62,032 nt of DNA from NCBI GenBank assembly GCA_044464485.1, contig JBIQLG010000014.1, positions 1 to 62,032 on the forward strand, in the 5' to 3' direction. The notes below the pieces were generated by a model. The model ran no database searches. It was not told the DNA's origin and worked only from the letters and a program-made list of their open reading frames with translations. How positions within the stretch are numbered: the first letter of the stretch is position 1; each line of letters opens with the position of its first letter. The stretch is from Terrimesophilobacter sp044464485 (GTDB lineage Bacteria > Actinomycetota > Actinomycetes > Actinomycetales > Microbacteriaceae). Below are positions 8,327-17,410 of this stretch, one piece after another. Both the position numbers and the translations under genes were made by a program.

Positions 8327-8453
8327 GGCGCAACGTCGCGATTGAGACGAATGGGTGCGCACGAGTGCGAAGTTTCTTTCAAAACCGCGTCATGATTCGC
8401 GCGTTTGCGTGTCTCTTGTGAGAGGAAAGTTAGTCCACGTGGACGAGGGGGCT

Positions 8454-8488
8454 GGTGCCGACGGTTCTTCGGGGGAGCCGCCGGCACC
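8454..8488. terminator. Hairpin between convergent sigma-factor gene and sdhB
   Basis: GGTGCCG (8454-8460) pairs with CGGCACC (8482-8488) across a short loop that can pair further (GG/CC). There is no strong T-run. It lies in the 201-base convergent gap, which also holds the palindrome GTCCACGTGGAC at 8433-8444. It likely serves as a bidirectional terminator. Confidence 0.55.
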
Positions 8489-8527
8489 TGCGTGCGATGG
8501 ATCTCCGATTCCGAGCTGAAATAGCGG

Positions 8528-9292
8528 CTAAGGCTTGCCTCGCATGATCGCCTGCTTCACCTCTGCGATAGCCTGCGTGACCTGAATCCCGCGGGGGCAG
8601 GCATCCGTGCAATTGAACGTTGTGCGGCAGCGCCACACGCCTTCCTTGTCATTCAGGATGTCCATGCGCACCTGCGAGCCCTCATCTCGGGAATCGAAGA
8701 TGAAGCGATGCGCATTGACGATGGCTGCGGGGCCGAAATACTGTCCGTCCGTCCAGAACACCGGGCAGCTCGACGTGCACGCCGCGCACAGGATGCATTT
8801 GGTCGTGTCATCGAAACGCTCGCGCTGTTCGGCGCTCTGCAGTCGCTCTTTACCGTCTTTTGGCTTGCTTGCGGCCATGAGGAATGGCTGGATGTCGCGG
8901 TAGCTGTCGAAAAACGGCTCCATATCGACGATGAGATCCTTCTCGAGCGGCAAACCCTTGAGCGCTTCCACGTAGATGGGCTTGGAGACGTCGAGGTCCT
9001 TGAGCAGGGTCTTGCAGGCGAGTCGATTGCGGCCGTTGATGCGCATGGCATCCGACCCGCACACGCCGTGAGCGCAGGATCTGCGGAACGCGAGCGAACC
9101 GTCGATCTCCCACTTGATTTTGTGGAGCGCATCAAGCACGCGATCCGTGCCATGCATCTCAAGGTCGTAGTCCACCCAGCGCGGCTCCTCGTCGACCTCG
9201 GGGTCGAATCGTCTCACGATCATCGTCACCGTGAACGTGGGAACCGCTCCGTGCGCGATGGGTCCGCTCTTTTCGAGCACTTCGGCTGCCAT
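8528..9292 (-). CDS. sdhB: Succinate dehydrogenase iron-sulfur subunit
   Basis: About 254 residues. The [2Fe-2S] cluster ligands are in RRSCAHGVCGSDAM and the following LACKTLL; aspartate replaces the third cysteine, as in several SdhB proteins. The [4Fe-4S] site is CILCAACTSSCPV and the [3Fe-4S] site is CRTTFNCTDACPRG. SdhB carries electrons from SdhA to the quinone site at the membrane. The ATG at 9292 overlaps the sdhA stop as TGATG, which argues against a longer upstream reading. It is the last gene of sdhCDAB. Confidence 0.96.
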   Translation of the reverse strand: MAAEVLEKSGPIAHGAVPTFTVTMIVRRFDPEVDEEPRWVDYDLEMHGTDRVLDALHKIKWEIDGSLAFRRSCAHGVCGSDAMRINGRNRLACKTLLKDLDVSKPIYVEALKGLPLEKDLIVDMEPFFDSYRDIQPFLMAASKPKDGKERLQSAEQRERFDDTTKCILCAACTSSCPVFWTDGQYFGPAAIVNAHRFIFDSRDEGSQVRMDILNDKEGVWRCRTTFNCTDACPRGIQVTQAIAEVKQAIMRGKP

Positions 9293-11091
9293 CAGTACTT
9301 TCTTTCTGTCGGCTGGTAATTCGTCACAACAACTGGTTTCCAATCGAGTTTGATGTGGTCCGATGCGACGGCGGACTCGGCGTCGCCGGTCAGGTACGCC
9401 ATGGTATGTACCATGAGATTCTTGTCGTCGCGCTGGGGGTAATCCTCACGCATGTGGGCGCCCCGGCTCTCCTTGCGGTTGCGTGCCGAGTACACGACCA
9501 CTTCGGCTAGGTCAAGGAGGAAGCCCAGTTCCACCGCTTCAAGAAGGTCGGTGTTGAAACGCTTCCCCTTGTCTTGCACCTGCACATTGCGGTACCTGGC
9601 GCGCAGGCTCTTGATGAGGTCGCCGACCTCGCGCAGCGACTCGTCAGTGCGGAACACCTGCGCGTTGCGGTCCATGGCGTCCTGCAACTCCTTGCGGATT
9701 ACGGCGATGCGCTCGGTACCGTCGCCGCCCCTCACGTGATCGAGAAGTTTGCGCACGCCCGCGGTCGGATCCTTCGGCAGGTCGACCCAGTCGGCTTTCG
9801 CCGCGTAGGCCACGGCATTGTTGCCCGCACGTTTACCAAACACGTTGATGTCGAGTAGAGAGTTCGTTCCCAGTCGGTTCGATCCGTGCACGCTCACGCA
9901 CGCGCACTCTCCTGCGGCGAAAAGTCCCGGAACAGTCTCCGTGTTGCTGCGCAGCACTTCGGCGTTGTTCGTGGTCGGGATGCCGCCCATCGCATAGTGC
10001 GCGGTCGGCAGCACGGGTACGGGCTCGGTGTACGGCTCGACTCCGAGGTACGTGCGCGCGAACTCCGTGATGTCGGGAAGCTTCGCGTCGATGACCGCAG
10101 GCTCAAGGTGCGTGATGTCCAGATACACGTAATCCTTGTACGGCCCCGCACCCCTGCCTTCGCGTATCTCCGTGGCCATGGATCGCGCAACGATATCGCG
10201 CGGGGCAAGATCCTTGATCGTGGGGGCGTACCGCTCCATGAAGCGTTCGCCTTCGCTGTTGCGCAGAATGGCGCCTTCGCCGCGTGCAGCTTCGGACAGC
10301 AGGATGCCGAGCCCGGCGAGGCCGGTCGGGTGGAACTGGAAGAACTCCATGTCCTCGAGCGGAAGGCCCTTGCGCCAGACGATGCCGACGCCGTCGCCGG
10401 TGAGGGTGTGCGCATTCGAGGTCGTCTTGTAGATCTTGCCGAACCCGCCGGTCGCGAAAATTATCGATTTGCCCTGGAAGACGTGCAGGTCGCCGGTCGC
10501 GAGCTCGTAGGCGACGACGCCGGCCGGGCGGTCGACGCCGTCGGCCTCGGTCATGAGCAGATCGAGCACGTAGAACTCGTTGAAGAAGTTGATGCCGTGC
10601 TTGACGCAGTTCTGATACAGGGTCTGCAGGATCATGTGCCCGGTGCGGTCCGCGGCGTAGCAGGCCCTCCGCACGGGCGCCTTGCCGTGCTCGCGGGTGT
10701 GACCGCCGAAGCGACGCTGGTCGATGCGGCCCTCCGGCGTGCGGTTGAAGGGCAGGCCCATGTTCTCGAGGTCGATAACCGCGTCGATCGCTTCCTTGGC
10801 AAGAATTTCAGCGGCATCCTGGTCAACGAGGTAGTCGCCGCCCTTGACGGTGTCGTAGGTGTGCCACTCCCAGTTGTCTTCCTCGACGTTGGCGAGGGCT
10901 GCGGCCATCCCGCCCTGCGCCGCGCCGGTGTGCGACCGCGTCGGGTAGAGCTTGGAGATGACGGCGGTTCGCGCTTTGGGCCCCGCTTCGATTGCGGCCC
11001 GCATGCCCGCACCCCCCGCACCCACGATGACAACGTCGTGTTTGTGGTAGTGAACGCCGTCGATGATTTCGCCCTGTTCCGTCTCCGCCAT
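9292..11091 (-). CDS. sdhA: Succinate dehydrogenase flavoprotein subunit
   Basis: About 599 residues. It shows the FAD-binding GAGGAGMRAAIEAG, the covalent-FAD histidine segment RSHTGAAQGGM, and substrate-site blocks FHPTGLAGLGIL and HGSNRLGTNSLLD. The C-terminal helical domain ends near RKESRGAHMREDYP. It oxidises succinate to fumarate in the TCA cycle as the peripheral part of complex II. The ATG at 11091 (MAETEQGE) is chosen because it falls three bases past the sdhD stop. An upstream in-frame extension to 11148 lies inside sdhD. Confidence 0.97.
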   Translation of the reverse strand: MAETEQGEIIDGVHYHKHDVVIVGAGGAGMRAAIEAGPKARTAVISKLYPTRSHTGAAQGGMAAALANVEEDNWEWHTYDTVKGGDYLVDQDAAEILAKEAIDAVIDLENMGLPFNRTPEGRIDQRRFGGHTREHGKAPVRRACYAADRTGHMILQTLYQNCVKHGINFFNEFYVLDLLMTEADGVDRPAGVVAYELATGDLHVFQGKSIIFATGGFGKIYKTTSNAHTLTGDGVGIVWRKGLPLEDMEFFQFHPTGLAGLGILLSEAARGEGAILRNSEGERFMERYAPTIKDLAPRDIVARSMATEIREGRGAGPYKDYVYLDITHLEPAVIDAKLPDITEFARTYLGVEPYTEPVPVLPTAHYAMGGIPTTNNAEVLRSNTETVPGLFAAGECACVSVHGSNRLGTNSLLDINVFGKRAGNNAVAYAAKADWVDLPKDPTAGVRKLLDHVRGGDGTERIAVIRKELQDAMDRNAQVFRTDESLREVGDLIKSLRARYRNVQVQDKGKRFNTDLLEAVELGFLLDLAEVVVYSARNRKESRGAHMREDYPQRDDKNLMVHTMAYLTGDAESAVASDHIKLDWKPVVVTNYQPTERKY

Positions 11092-11093
11092 GA

Positions 11094-11540
11094 TCAACCT
11101 GCCGTGCAGAAGGTCGCGAGCAGGTCGGCTGGCGCGCCTGCGGGGCAAGGGTCAAAGGTATAGATCACGAGAGTTCCCAAAATAAGTAGCACGATGGTGG
11201 CGGCCAGAATGGCGGCCTTAAGGATGACGCCCACAAGCCGGTTGTGCGCGTAGTCGTTGGTGATGGTGCGCATGCCGTTGGCGCCGTGGATGAGGGCGAG
11301 CCAGAGCAGCAGGGTGTCCCACACCTGCCAAAACGGGTTGGAGAGCTTTCCTCCGACGAAGGCGAAGTCGAGCGCTTTGACGCCTTCTCCGAGCATGAGA
11401 TTCACGAAGAGGTGGCCGAAAATGAGCACGACGAGCACGACGCCGCTCAGGCGCATATAGATCCAACCCCATTTTTCCCAGTTGACACCGCCGCGCCGGA
11501 CGGTGCGGGGGGTGCGGGGTGCTTCGATGCTGACGGTCAT
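11094..11540 (-). CDS. sdhD: Succinate dehydrogenase hydrophobic membrane anchor subunit
   Basis: 148 residues with three membrane helices: SGVVLVVLIFGHLFVNLML, LLLWLALIHGANGMRTI and AILAATIVLLILGTLVIY. Histidines in the first two helices are candidate haem or quinone ligands. With SdhC it anchors the SdhAB dimer and passes electrons to menaquinone. It starts four bases after the sdhC stop. The assignment of this gene as D and the next as C follows the usual actinobacterial order sdhC-sdhD-sdhA-sdhB. Confidence 0.9.
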   Translation of the reverse strand: MTVSIEAPRTPRTVRRGGVNWEKWGWIYMRLSGVVLVVLIFGHLFVNLMLGEGVKALDFAFVGGKLSNPFWQVWDTLLLWLALIHGANGMRTITNDYAHNRLVGVILKAAILAATIVLLILGTLVIYTFDPCPAGAPADLLATFCTAG

Positions 11541-11544
11541 GGCG

Positions 11545-11994
11545 TTACTCGCTGAACACGTTGATGAGGTGCCGTGGCACGAATCCGATGAGCAGCAGGA
11601 TCCACAGGATCAGGACAAACCATTGAAGCAGCCTCTGATGCCGGGTGCCCCACGCCCAGAAGTCGACAAGGATGATGCGAAGACCGTTGAGAGCGTGGAG
11701 GCCGATTGCGGCGACGAGCGCAACTTCCCCGAGCCCCATGATGGGATTCTTGTAGGTGCCGATCACCGCGTTGTACGCTTCCGGGCTCACGCGAACAAGC
11801 GAGGTGTCCAAAATGTGCACGAGGAGAAAGAAGAAGATCGCCACACCCGTGATGCGGTGAAGCACCCATGACCACTGGCCGGGATCACCGCGATAGATGG
11901 TGCCTTTCGGAGCCTTGGGCTTGGTGATTTTGGGGAGTGTGTAGCGGCCACGTGGGGCCGGGGACGCCAGCGTTCCCGTCGATTTGCCAGGCAC
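11545..11994 (-). CDS. sdhC: Succinate dehydrogenase cytochrome b556 subunit
   Basis: About 149 residues. After a soluble N-terminus (TIYRGDPGQWSWVLHRITG) come three membrane helices: GVAIFFFLLVHILDTSL, VALVAAIGLHALNGLRII and FVLILWILLLIGFVP. The motif W(S)WVLHRITG and the in-helix histidine are typical of SdhC haem b ligation. The GTG at 11994 is selected because AGGAAGG lies seven bases upstream; the longer TTG-started reading at 12021 has no such site. It is the first gene of the sdh operon and is divergent from the mannose-1-phosphate guanylyltransferase gene. Confidence 0.9.
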   Translation of the reverse strand: MPGKSTGTLASPAPRGRYTLPKITKPKAPKGTIYRGDPGQWSWVLHRITGVAIFFFLLVHILDTSLVRVSPEAYNAVIGTYKNPIMGLGEVALVAAIGLHALNGLRIILVDFWAWGTRHQRLLQWFVLILWILLLIGFVPRHLINVFSE

Positions 11995-12092
11995 GACCAA
12001 CCTTCCTGCAGAAGTTCGCAATCATTGAGAGAACCGCAGTTTCGCAGCGCTCTTCCATCCAGTCTATTCCCGGGTTCGCTAGTGTGAACGCC

Positions 12093-13214
12093 ATGTCCAC
12101 CAGTAAAAAGGGTCTCGACCGTTTCTACAGCGTGATTCCCGCGGGCGGAATCGGTTCGCGCTTATGGCCCCTTTCGCGGGCGGATGCTCCGAAATTTCTT
12201 CACGATCTCACCGGTTCCGGCAAGACTTTGCTGCGCGCCACGTGGGAGCGGCTGGAGCCGCTTTCCGGTGCCGACCGCATCATGGTCGTCACCGGCAGAG
12301 CGCACAGGGCCGCCGTCGAAGAGCAGCTGCCCGAGCTCATCGACCGCAACGTCGTCCTGGAAAGCGAGCCAAAGGAATCGTCGGCAGCGATCGGGCTCGC
12401 CGCGGCAATTCTCCACCGGCGAGAACCGGACGTCATCATCGGTTCCTTCGCCGCAGACCACGTCATCGGGGACACTCGAGGCTTCCATCGGGCCGTTGCG
12501 GAAGCGGTTGCGGCGGCCGACCAGGGATACATCGCGACCATCGGGATTACGCCCACGGAGCCGGCCATCGGCTTTGGCTACATTCATTGCAACGGCAATT
12601 TGGGCATCGAGAGCGCGCCGGGCGCGGTCGGAGCGGATCGTTTTGTTGAAAAGCCCAATGTGGAGGTGGCGCGCGGGTACGTCGCGGATGGCAACTACCT
12701 GTGGAACGCGGGTATGTTCATCTCGCGTGCGGACCGCCTTCTGGAACAACTCGGTGAAAGCCAGCCGGAGTTGCTTGAGGGCCTCACCGAGCTCGCGGAA
12801 GCGTGGGATACCGAAAGGCGGGGCGCGGTTGTCGACAAGGTGTGGCCGCGCCTGACGAAGATCGCCATCGACTACTCGGTCGCAGAACCTGCGGCCGCCG
12901 CGGGAAAGCTCGCGGTCGTTCCCGCGTCGTTCGACTGGGATGACATCGGCGATTTCGCGTCGATAGCGAAACTCCATTCGGGGGGCCGCAAGTCCAATCT
13001 CGCGATTCTTGGCGAGGATGCGCGCGTTCTCGCGGATGCCTCCAGCGGCATCGTCATCAGCCAGACGGGTCGATTGATCTCTCTGGTTGGGGTAGACGAC
13101 ATCGTTGTCGTGGACACTCCCGATGCTCTTTTGGTGACGACGAGCGCGAATGCGCAAAAGGTAAAGGCGGTCGTCGACGCGCTGAAGGTCTCCGGGCGCG
13201 GTGACATACTCTGA
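12093..13214 (+). CDS. manC: Mannose-1-phosphate guanylyltransferase
   Basis: About 373 residues. The nucleotidyltransferase signature IPAGGIGSRLWPLSR is at the N-terminus and is followed by APKFLHDLTGSGKTLL. The metal-binding ADH and the FVEKP strand (DRFVEKPNVEVARGYV) are present, as is the NAGMFISRADRLLEQL block. It makes GDP-mannose from GTP and mannose-1-phosphate for glycan and glycolipid synthesis. The ATG at 12093 is used; the same frame is open further upstream but runs into the sdhC region. It lacks the phosphomannose isomerase domain found in fused ManC enzymes. Confidence 0.92.
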   Translation: MSTSKKGLDRFYSVIPAGGIGSRLWPLSRADAPKFLHDLTGSGKTLLRATWERLEPLSGADRIMVVTGRAHRAAVEEQLPELIDRNVVLESEPKESSAAIGLAAAILHRREPDVIIGSFAADHVIGDTRGFHRAVAEAVAAADQGYIATIGITPTEPAIGFGYIHCNGNLGIESAPGAVGADRFVEKPNVEVARGYVADGNYLWNAGMFISRADRLLEQLGESQPELLEGLTELAEAWDTERRGAVVDKVWPRLTKIAIDYSVAEPAAAAGKLAVVPASFDWDDIGDFASIAKLHSGGRKSNLAILGEDARVLADASSGIVISQTGRLISLVGVDDIVVVDTPDALLVTTSANAQKVKAVVDALKVSGRGDIL

Positions 13215-13355
13215 TCAGCGAAATTTCTGCTGTTGCAGCTTGATAACCTTTGCGAATTACACTGCCGAATAGGTTGTCAATGGCCACGTAACATTAGGTA
13301 ACCTGTACGCATATGGCCGCGGCACCGATGTCGTGGCAGCACCTTGGAGGACACC

Positions 13356-14441
13356 TTGAGAATCACCTCGCAGAAGTCCGCGCTCAGCGGACTTGCGGTC
13401 GTCGGAATCAGCACCCTGCTGCTCGCCGGCTGCGCACCAGCACCAGAGTCCGGCGGCGACGGCAGCACGCCGGGCGCATCAGACTTCAAGCCATGCATGG
13501 TTTCCGACTCTGGCGGATTTGACGACAAGTCGTTCAACCAGATCGGTAAGGAAGGTCTCGACCAGGCAGCAAAGGACCTCGGGGTCAAAGCCAACGCGGT
13601 CGAGTCCCAGACTGAAACCGATTACGCCAGCAACATCACGAACCTCGTCGATGACGGCTGCAACATCATCGTGACGGTGGGCTTCCTGCTCGCCGACGCC
13701 ACGAAGGCGGCCGCGACAGCGAACACGGATGTCAACTTCGCGATCATCGATGACAACTCGATTGACCTTCCGAACGTCAAGCCGATCGTGTTCGACACGG
13801 CGCAGGCTGCGTTCCTCGCCGGCTACGCGGCGGCGAGCTACTCGAAGTCCGGCATTGTCGGAACCTTCGGTGGCATCCCGATCCCGCCCGTCACCATCTT
13901 CATGGATGGTTTCGTTGACGGTGTGAACTACTACAACACCGCCAAGGGCAAGGATGTCAAGGCTCTCGGTTGGGACGTCACCAAGCAGGACGGCGCGTTC
14001 ACCGGTGGCTTCGACGCCAACGACACCGCGAAGTCGACCGCGCAGAACCTGATCGACCAGGGTGCCGATGTGATCCTTCCCGTCGGAGGCCCGATCTACA
14101 AGAGCGCGGCTCAGGCGATCAAGGACTCCGGCAAGGACATCGCCCTCATCGGTGTTGACGCCGACGTCACCCAGACTGACCCGAGCATCGCAGACATGCT
14201 GCTGACCTCGGTCATGAAGGGTATCGCCGTCGGTGTTTCCGATGTTGTCAAGAGCGCCGCGGACGGCAAGTTCGACAACAAGCCTTTCGTGGGAACCCTT
14301 GAAAACGGTGGTGTCGGTATCGCTCCGTTCCACAACTTCGAGTCCAAGGTCGATGCTGGCCTTCAGGGCGAACTCGATGCAATCAAGGCGGACATCATCA
14401 GCGGCAAGATCAAGGTCGAGTCGCCGTCGTCACCTAAATAA
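13356..14441 (+). CDS. BMP-family nucleoside-binding lipoprotein of an ABC transporter
   Basis: About 361 residues. A lipoprotein signal peptide ends in the lipobox LLLAGC (residues ~24-29), so the protein is tethered outside the membrane. The mature part is a BMP/Med-type periplasmic-binding fold: MVSDSGGFDDKSFNQIGKEG, GFLLADATKAAA, AFLAGYAAASYSKSG and GIAPFHNFESKVDAGL. Family members bind purine or other nucleosides. The TTG at 13356 is chosen over a TTG at 13344 because GGAGG lies five bases upstream of it. It heads the nucleoside uptake and salvage region; a stem-loop separates it from the ATPase gene. Confidence 0.93.
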   Translation: MRITSQKSALSGLAVVGISTLLLAGCAPAPESGGDGSTPGASDFKPCMVSDSGGFDDKSFNQIGKEGLDQAAKDLGVKANAVESQTETDYASNITNLVDDGCNIIVTVGFLLADATKAAATANTDVNFAIIDDNSIDLPNVKPIVFDTAQAAFLAGYAAASYSKSGIVGTFGGIPIPPVTIFMDGFVDGVNYYNTAKGKDVKALGWDVTKQDGAFTGGFDANDTAKSTAQNLIDQGADVILPVGGPIYKSAAQAIKDSGKDIALIGVDADVTQTDPSIADMLLTSVMKGIAVGVSDVVKSAADGKFDNKPFVGTLENGGVGIAPFHNFESKVDAGLQGELDAIKADIISGKIKVESPSSPK

Positions 14442-14462
14442 CTCGACGAATCGACAGTAGGG

Positions 14463-14495
14463 CTCGGGGAGGCCAGCAGCGCTGGTCTCCCCGAG
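14463..14495 (+). terminator. Strong stem-loop between binding protein and ABC ATPase genes
   Basis: CTCGGGGA pairs with TCCCCGAG, and an inner CCAGC pairs with GCTGG around a 3-base loop. It is followed by TTCGTTGTAGTCTTCC. It would partly terminate transcription or protect the upstream mRNA, giving more binding protein than transporter. This is a common layout for ABC importer operons. Confidence 0.75.
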
Positions 14496-14570
14496 TTCGT
14501 TGTAGTCTTCCTCTCTAGCAATTGAGTATTTTCCGGCAGAGCTGCCGGAGGGACAGGAACGTGAAATCCC

Positions 14571-16091
14571 ATGAAGCTCGAACTTCGCGGCATCACGAAG
14601 CGGTTTGGCACGCTGGTCGCCAACGACCACATCGATCTGGTCGTGGAGCCGGGAGAGATCCATTGTCTCCTCGGTGAAAATGGTGCGGGCAAGTCGACGC
14701 TCATGAACGTGCTCTATGGCCTGTATCAGGCCGACGAAGGCGAGATCCTTCTGGATGACGTCGTTCAGCATTTCGCCGGCCCCGGCGACGCCATGGCCGC
14801 CGGCATCGGCATGGTCCACCAGCACTTCATGCTCATTCCTGTCTTCACGGTCGCGGAAAATGTGATGCTCGGCCACGAGCCCACGAAGTTCGGCGGCCAA
14901 CTGAATATGGCGAAGGCACGCGAGCAGGTGCGGGAGATTTCTGCCCGGTTCGGTTTTGACCTCGACCCTGACGCCGTTGTCGGGGATCTTCCGGTCGGCG
15001 TTCAGCAGCGCGTCGAAATTATCAAGGCACTTTCGCGCGACGCGAAGGTTCTTGTCTTCGATGAGCCGACCGCGGTGCTGACGCCTCAGGAAACCGACGA
15101 GCTCATGGTCATCATGAAGCAGTTGAAGGAATCCGGCACATCCATCGTGTTCATCACGCACAAGCTTCGCGAGGTTCGCGAAGTCGCAGACAAGATCACT
15201 GTGATCCGCCTCGGCAAAGTGGTGGGTCAGGCATCACCGACGGCAAGCAACACGGAACTCGCCTCGATGATGGTCGGTCGCGCAGTCGAACTCACCATCG
15301 AAAAAGGCAAGGCACAACTCGGCGAACCCGCGCTGGTCATCGACAAGTTGAGCGTCATCGATCCGATCGGCCAACTCGTGGTCAACAACATCAGCTTCGA
15401 CGTTCGCGAAGGCGAAATTGTCGCGATTGCCGGCGTTCAGGGCAACGGACAGACGGAACTCGTTGAGGCCATCATGGGACTTCAGGCCAGGACAACGGGA
15501 ACGATCAGCCTTGATGGCAAGTCGCTCGTCGGGTCGACCGTGCGCCAGATCCTCGATGCGGGTGTGGGGTTCATTCCGGAGGACCGAAACGAAGACGGTC
15601 TCGTCTCCGAATTCACGGTGGCGGAAAACCTGATGCTCGATCGTTCCAACGGCGAACCGTTCGTGCGTCGAGGCAATTTGCAACTCGCGACGCTCGCCGA
15701 GTTCGCTGAGGAAAAGCTCACGGAATTCGATATTCGCGCTCAAGGGATCGGCACGCGCGCCGGCAATCTCTCCGGAGGCAACCAGCAAAAAGTTGTTCTG
15801 GCGAGAGAGCTGAGTCGCTCGTTGAGGTTGCTTCTTGCCGCGCAGCCTACGCGAGGCCTCGATGTCGGGTCGGTTGAATTCGTGCACACAAGGATTGTGG
15901 AGGCGCGGGATTCCGGCGTGCCTGTGGTCGTGGTGTCGACGGAATTGGATGAAGTCACCGCGCTCGCGGATCGCATTGTGGTGATGTACCGAGGAGGAAT
16001 TGTGGGGATTGTCCCTGGAGATACGCCGCGAGATGTTCTCGGCCTCATGATGGCGGGCGAAAAGCCGGCAACCGGGGGGAAGGCGGCATGA
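14571..16091 (+). CDS. Nucleoside ABC transporter ATP-binding protein (tandem ATPase domains)
   Basis: 506 residues with two ABC modules. The first has Walker A GENGAGKST, Walker B VLVFDEPTAVL and a shortened signature VGVQQRVEI. The second has a divergent Walker A (GVQGNGQTELV) and signature LSGGNQQKVVLARELS. This asymmetry is normal for the sugar/nucleoside (RbsA-like, NupA/YufO) class. It powers uptake with the two permeases downstream. Start: ATG 14571; its stop overlaps the next gene (ATGA). Confidence 0.95.
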   Translation: MKLELRGITKRFGTLVANDHIDLVVEPGEIHCLLGENGAGKSTLMNVLYGLYQADEGEILLDDVVQHFAGPGDAMAAGIGMVHQHFMLIPVFTVAENVMLGHEPTKFGGQLNMAKAREQVREISARFGFDLDPDAVVGDLPVGVQQRVEIIKALSRDAKVLVFDEPTAVLTPQETDELMVIMKQLKESGTSIVFITHKLREVREVADKITVIRLGKVVGQASPTASNTELASMMVGRAVELTIEKGKAQLGEPALVIDKLSVIDPIGQLVVNNISFDVREGEIVAIAGVQGNGQTELVEAIMGLQARTTGTISLDGKSLVGSTVRQILDAGVGFIPEDRNEDGLVSEFTVAENLMLDRSNGEPFVRRGNLQLATLAEFAEEKLTEFDIRAQGIGTRAGNLSGGNQQKVVLARELSRSLRLLLAAQPTRGLDVGSVEFVHTRIVEARDSGVPVVVVSTELDEVTALADRIVVMYRGGIVGIVPGDTPRDVLGLMMAGEKPATGGKAA

Positions 16092-17410
16092 GCGACGAAC
16101 GCGCGACAGACGAGCCGCAACTTCCCAAAGTTTCCGGCGAGCCGCCATCGGACTCGGTGACAAGCCCCGGTTCGGACGAGACCGCCACACCCGAGGCTTC
16201 GCGCTGGTCGGATGTCCTGCGCGAGATCGCCTCGGGCAGTGCCGTGATGTCGGTTCTCGCCGTTGTGCTCGCACTCATCATCGGGGGCGTGCTGATTGCG
16301 TTTACCGATTCGCGGGTTCAGGAAACGGCAGGATACTTCTTCTCCAGACCGGGTGACATGGTCTCGGCGATTTGGGACTCCATTTCGGGTGCATATGTCG
16401 CCCTGTTCCAGGGATCGGTGTACAACTTCCGCCGGCCAGGTTTCGCCAACGGCATCAAACCGCTTCTCGACACTCTTACTTTCGCAACCCCGCTCATCGT
16501 CGCCGGGCTCGGTGTCGCTCTTGGTTTTCGCGCGGGTTTGTTCAACATCGGTGGCCGCGGTCAGATGCTCTTCGGTGCCGCCGCAGCAGGCTGGGTAGCG
16601 TTTTCGTTCCAGCTTCCGTGGGGCATCCACTTGATTCTCGCGGTCGCTGCGGGTGTCGCCGCCGGTGCCGTCTGGGGCGGAATCGCCGGCTTTCTGAAGG
16701 CACGCACCGGTGCGCACGAGGTGATCACCACGATCATGCTCAACTACGTGGCCTATTACTTCGTGTACTGGATGCTGAGCACCCCCGGTCTTCTGCAGGC
16801 GCCGGGATCCAATAACCCGAAGACGCCGGGGATGCACGAAACGGCCATTTTTCCGAGAATGTTCGGCGACGGCTACTCGATCCACTGGGGCATCGTGCTG
16901 GCGATCGCTGTGACGTTCTTCGTCGCGTGGCTTCTTAATCGCTCATCGCTCGGATTCCAGTTCAAGGCCGTCGGCTTCAATGCGGATGCCGCACGCGTCG
17001 CGGGCATGAACGTCAATCGGTTGTTCACCTACGTCATGCTGTTCGCCGGGGGACTTGTCGGTCTTGCGGGCGTCTTTCAGGTACTCGGTACGGTGACCAC
17101 CGGCTTCAGCGCGGGAATCGACGCAGGGATCGGATTCGATGCGATTACCGTGGCGCTTCTCGGCCGGTCGAGACCGTGGGGCGTATTTGCCGCGGGAATT
17201 TTGTTCGGCGCCTTCAAGGCCGGAGGTTTCACGATGCAGGCGACGCAGCAAATCCCCGTGGACATCGTGCTCGTGGTGCAGTCGATGATCGTGCTGTTCA
17301 TCGCTGCTCCTCCGCTCGTGAGGGCGATATTCCGCCTGCCGGCACCGCGATTGACGGCATCTGCGGTGTCAGCGAAAGTTCACGGCAAGAAAGCGGTGGT
17401 GTCCAAGTGA
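16088..17410 (+). CDS. Nucleoside ABC transporter permease 1
   Basis: 440 residues. A charged, disordered N-terminal stretch of about 50 residues precedes 8-10 membrane helices, including VLAVVLALIIGGVLIAFT, FATPLIVAGLGVALGF and LILAVAAGVAAGAVWGGI. The EAA-like cytoplasmic loop region (GAHEVITTIMLNYVAYY) is typical of BPD_transp_2 permeases such as YufP/NupB. It pairs with the second permease to form the channel. It overlaps the ATPase gene by four bases and the next permease by a GTGA junction. Confidence 0.93.
   Translation: MSDERATDEPQLPKVSGEPPSDSVTSPGSDETATPEASRWSDVLREIASGSAVMSVLAVVLALIIGGVLIAFTDSRVQETAGYFFSRPGDMVSAIWDSISGAYVALFQGSVYNFRRPGFANGIKPLLDTLTFATPLIVAGLGVALGFRAGLFNIGGRGQMLFGAAAAGWVAFSFQLPWGIHLILAVAAGVAAGAVWGGIAGFLKARTGAHEVITTIMLNYVAYYFVYWMLSTPGLLQAPGSNNPKTPGMHETAIFPRMFGDGYSIHWGIVLAIAVTFFVAWLLNRSSLGFQFKAVGFNADAARVAGMNVNRLFTYVMLFAGGLVGLAGVFQVLGTVTTGFSAGIDAGIGFDAITVALLGRSRPWGVFAAGILFGAFKAGGFTMQATQQIPVDIVLVVQSMIVLFIAAPPLVRAIFRLPAPRLTASAVSAKVHGKKAVVSK

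Noticed and set aside
9886..11163. 425-residue plus-strand open frame opposite sdhA
   Set aside because: It is antisense to a fully motif-bearing sdhA and shows no recognisable domain; long antisense frames are expected at this GC content.
13215..13355. Clear promoter for the BMP lipoprotein gene
   Set aside because: A TTGTCA hexamer is present at about 13275, but no convincing -10 at proper spacing, so it was not listed as a feature.
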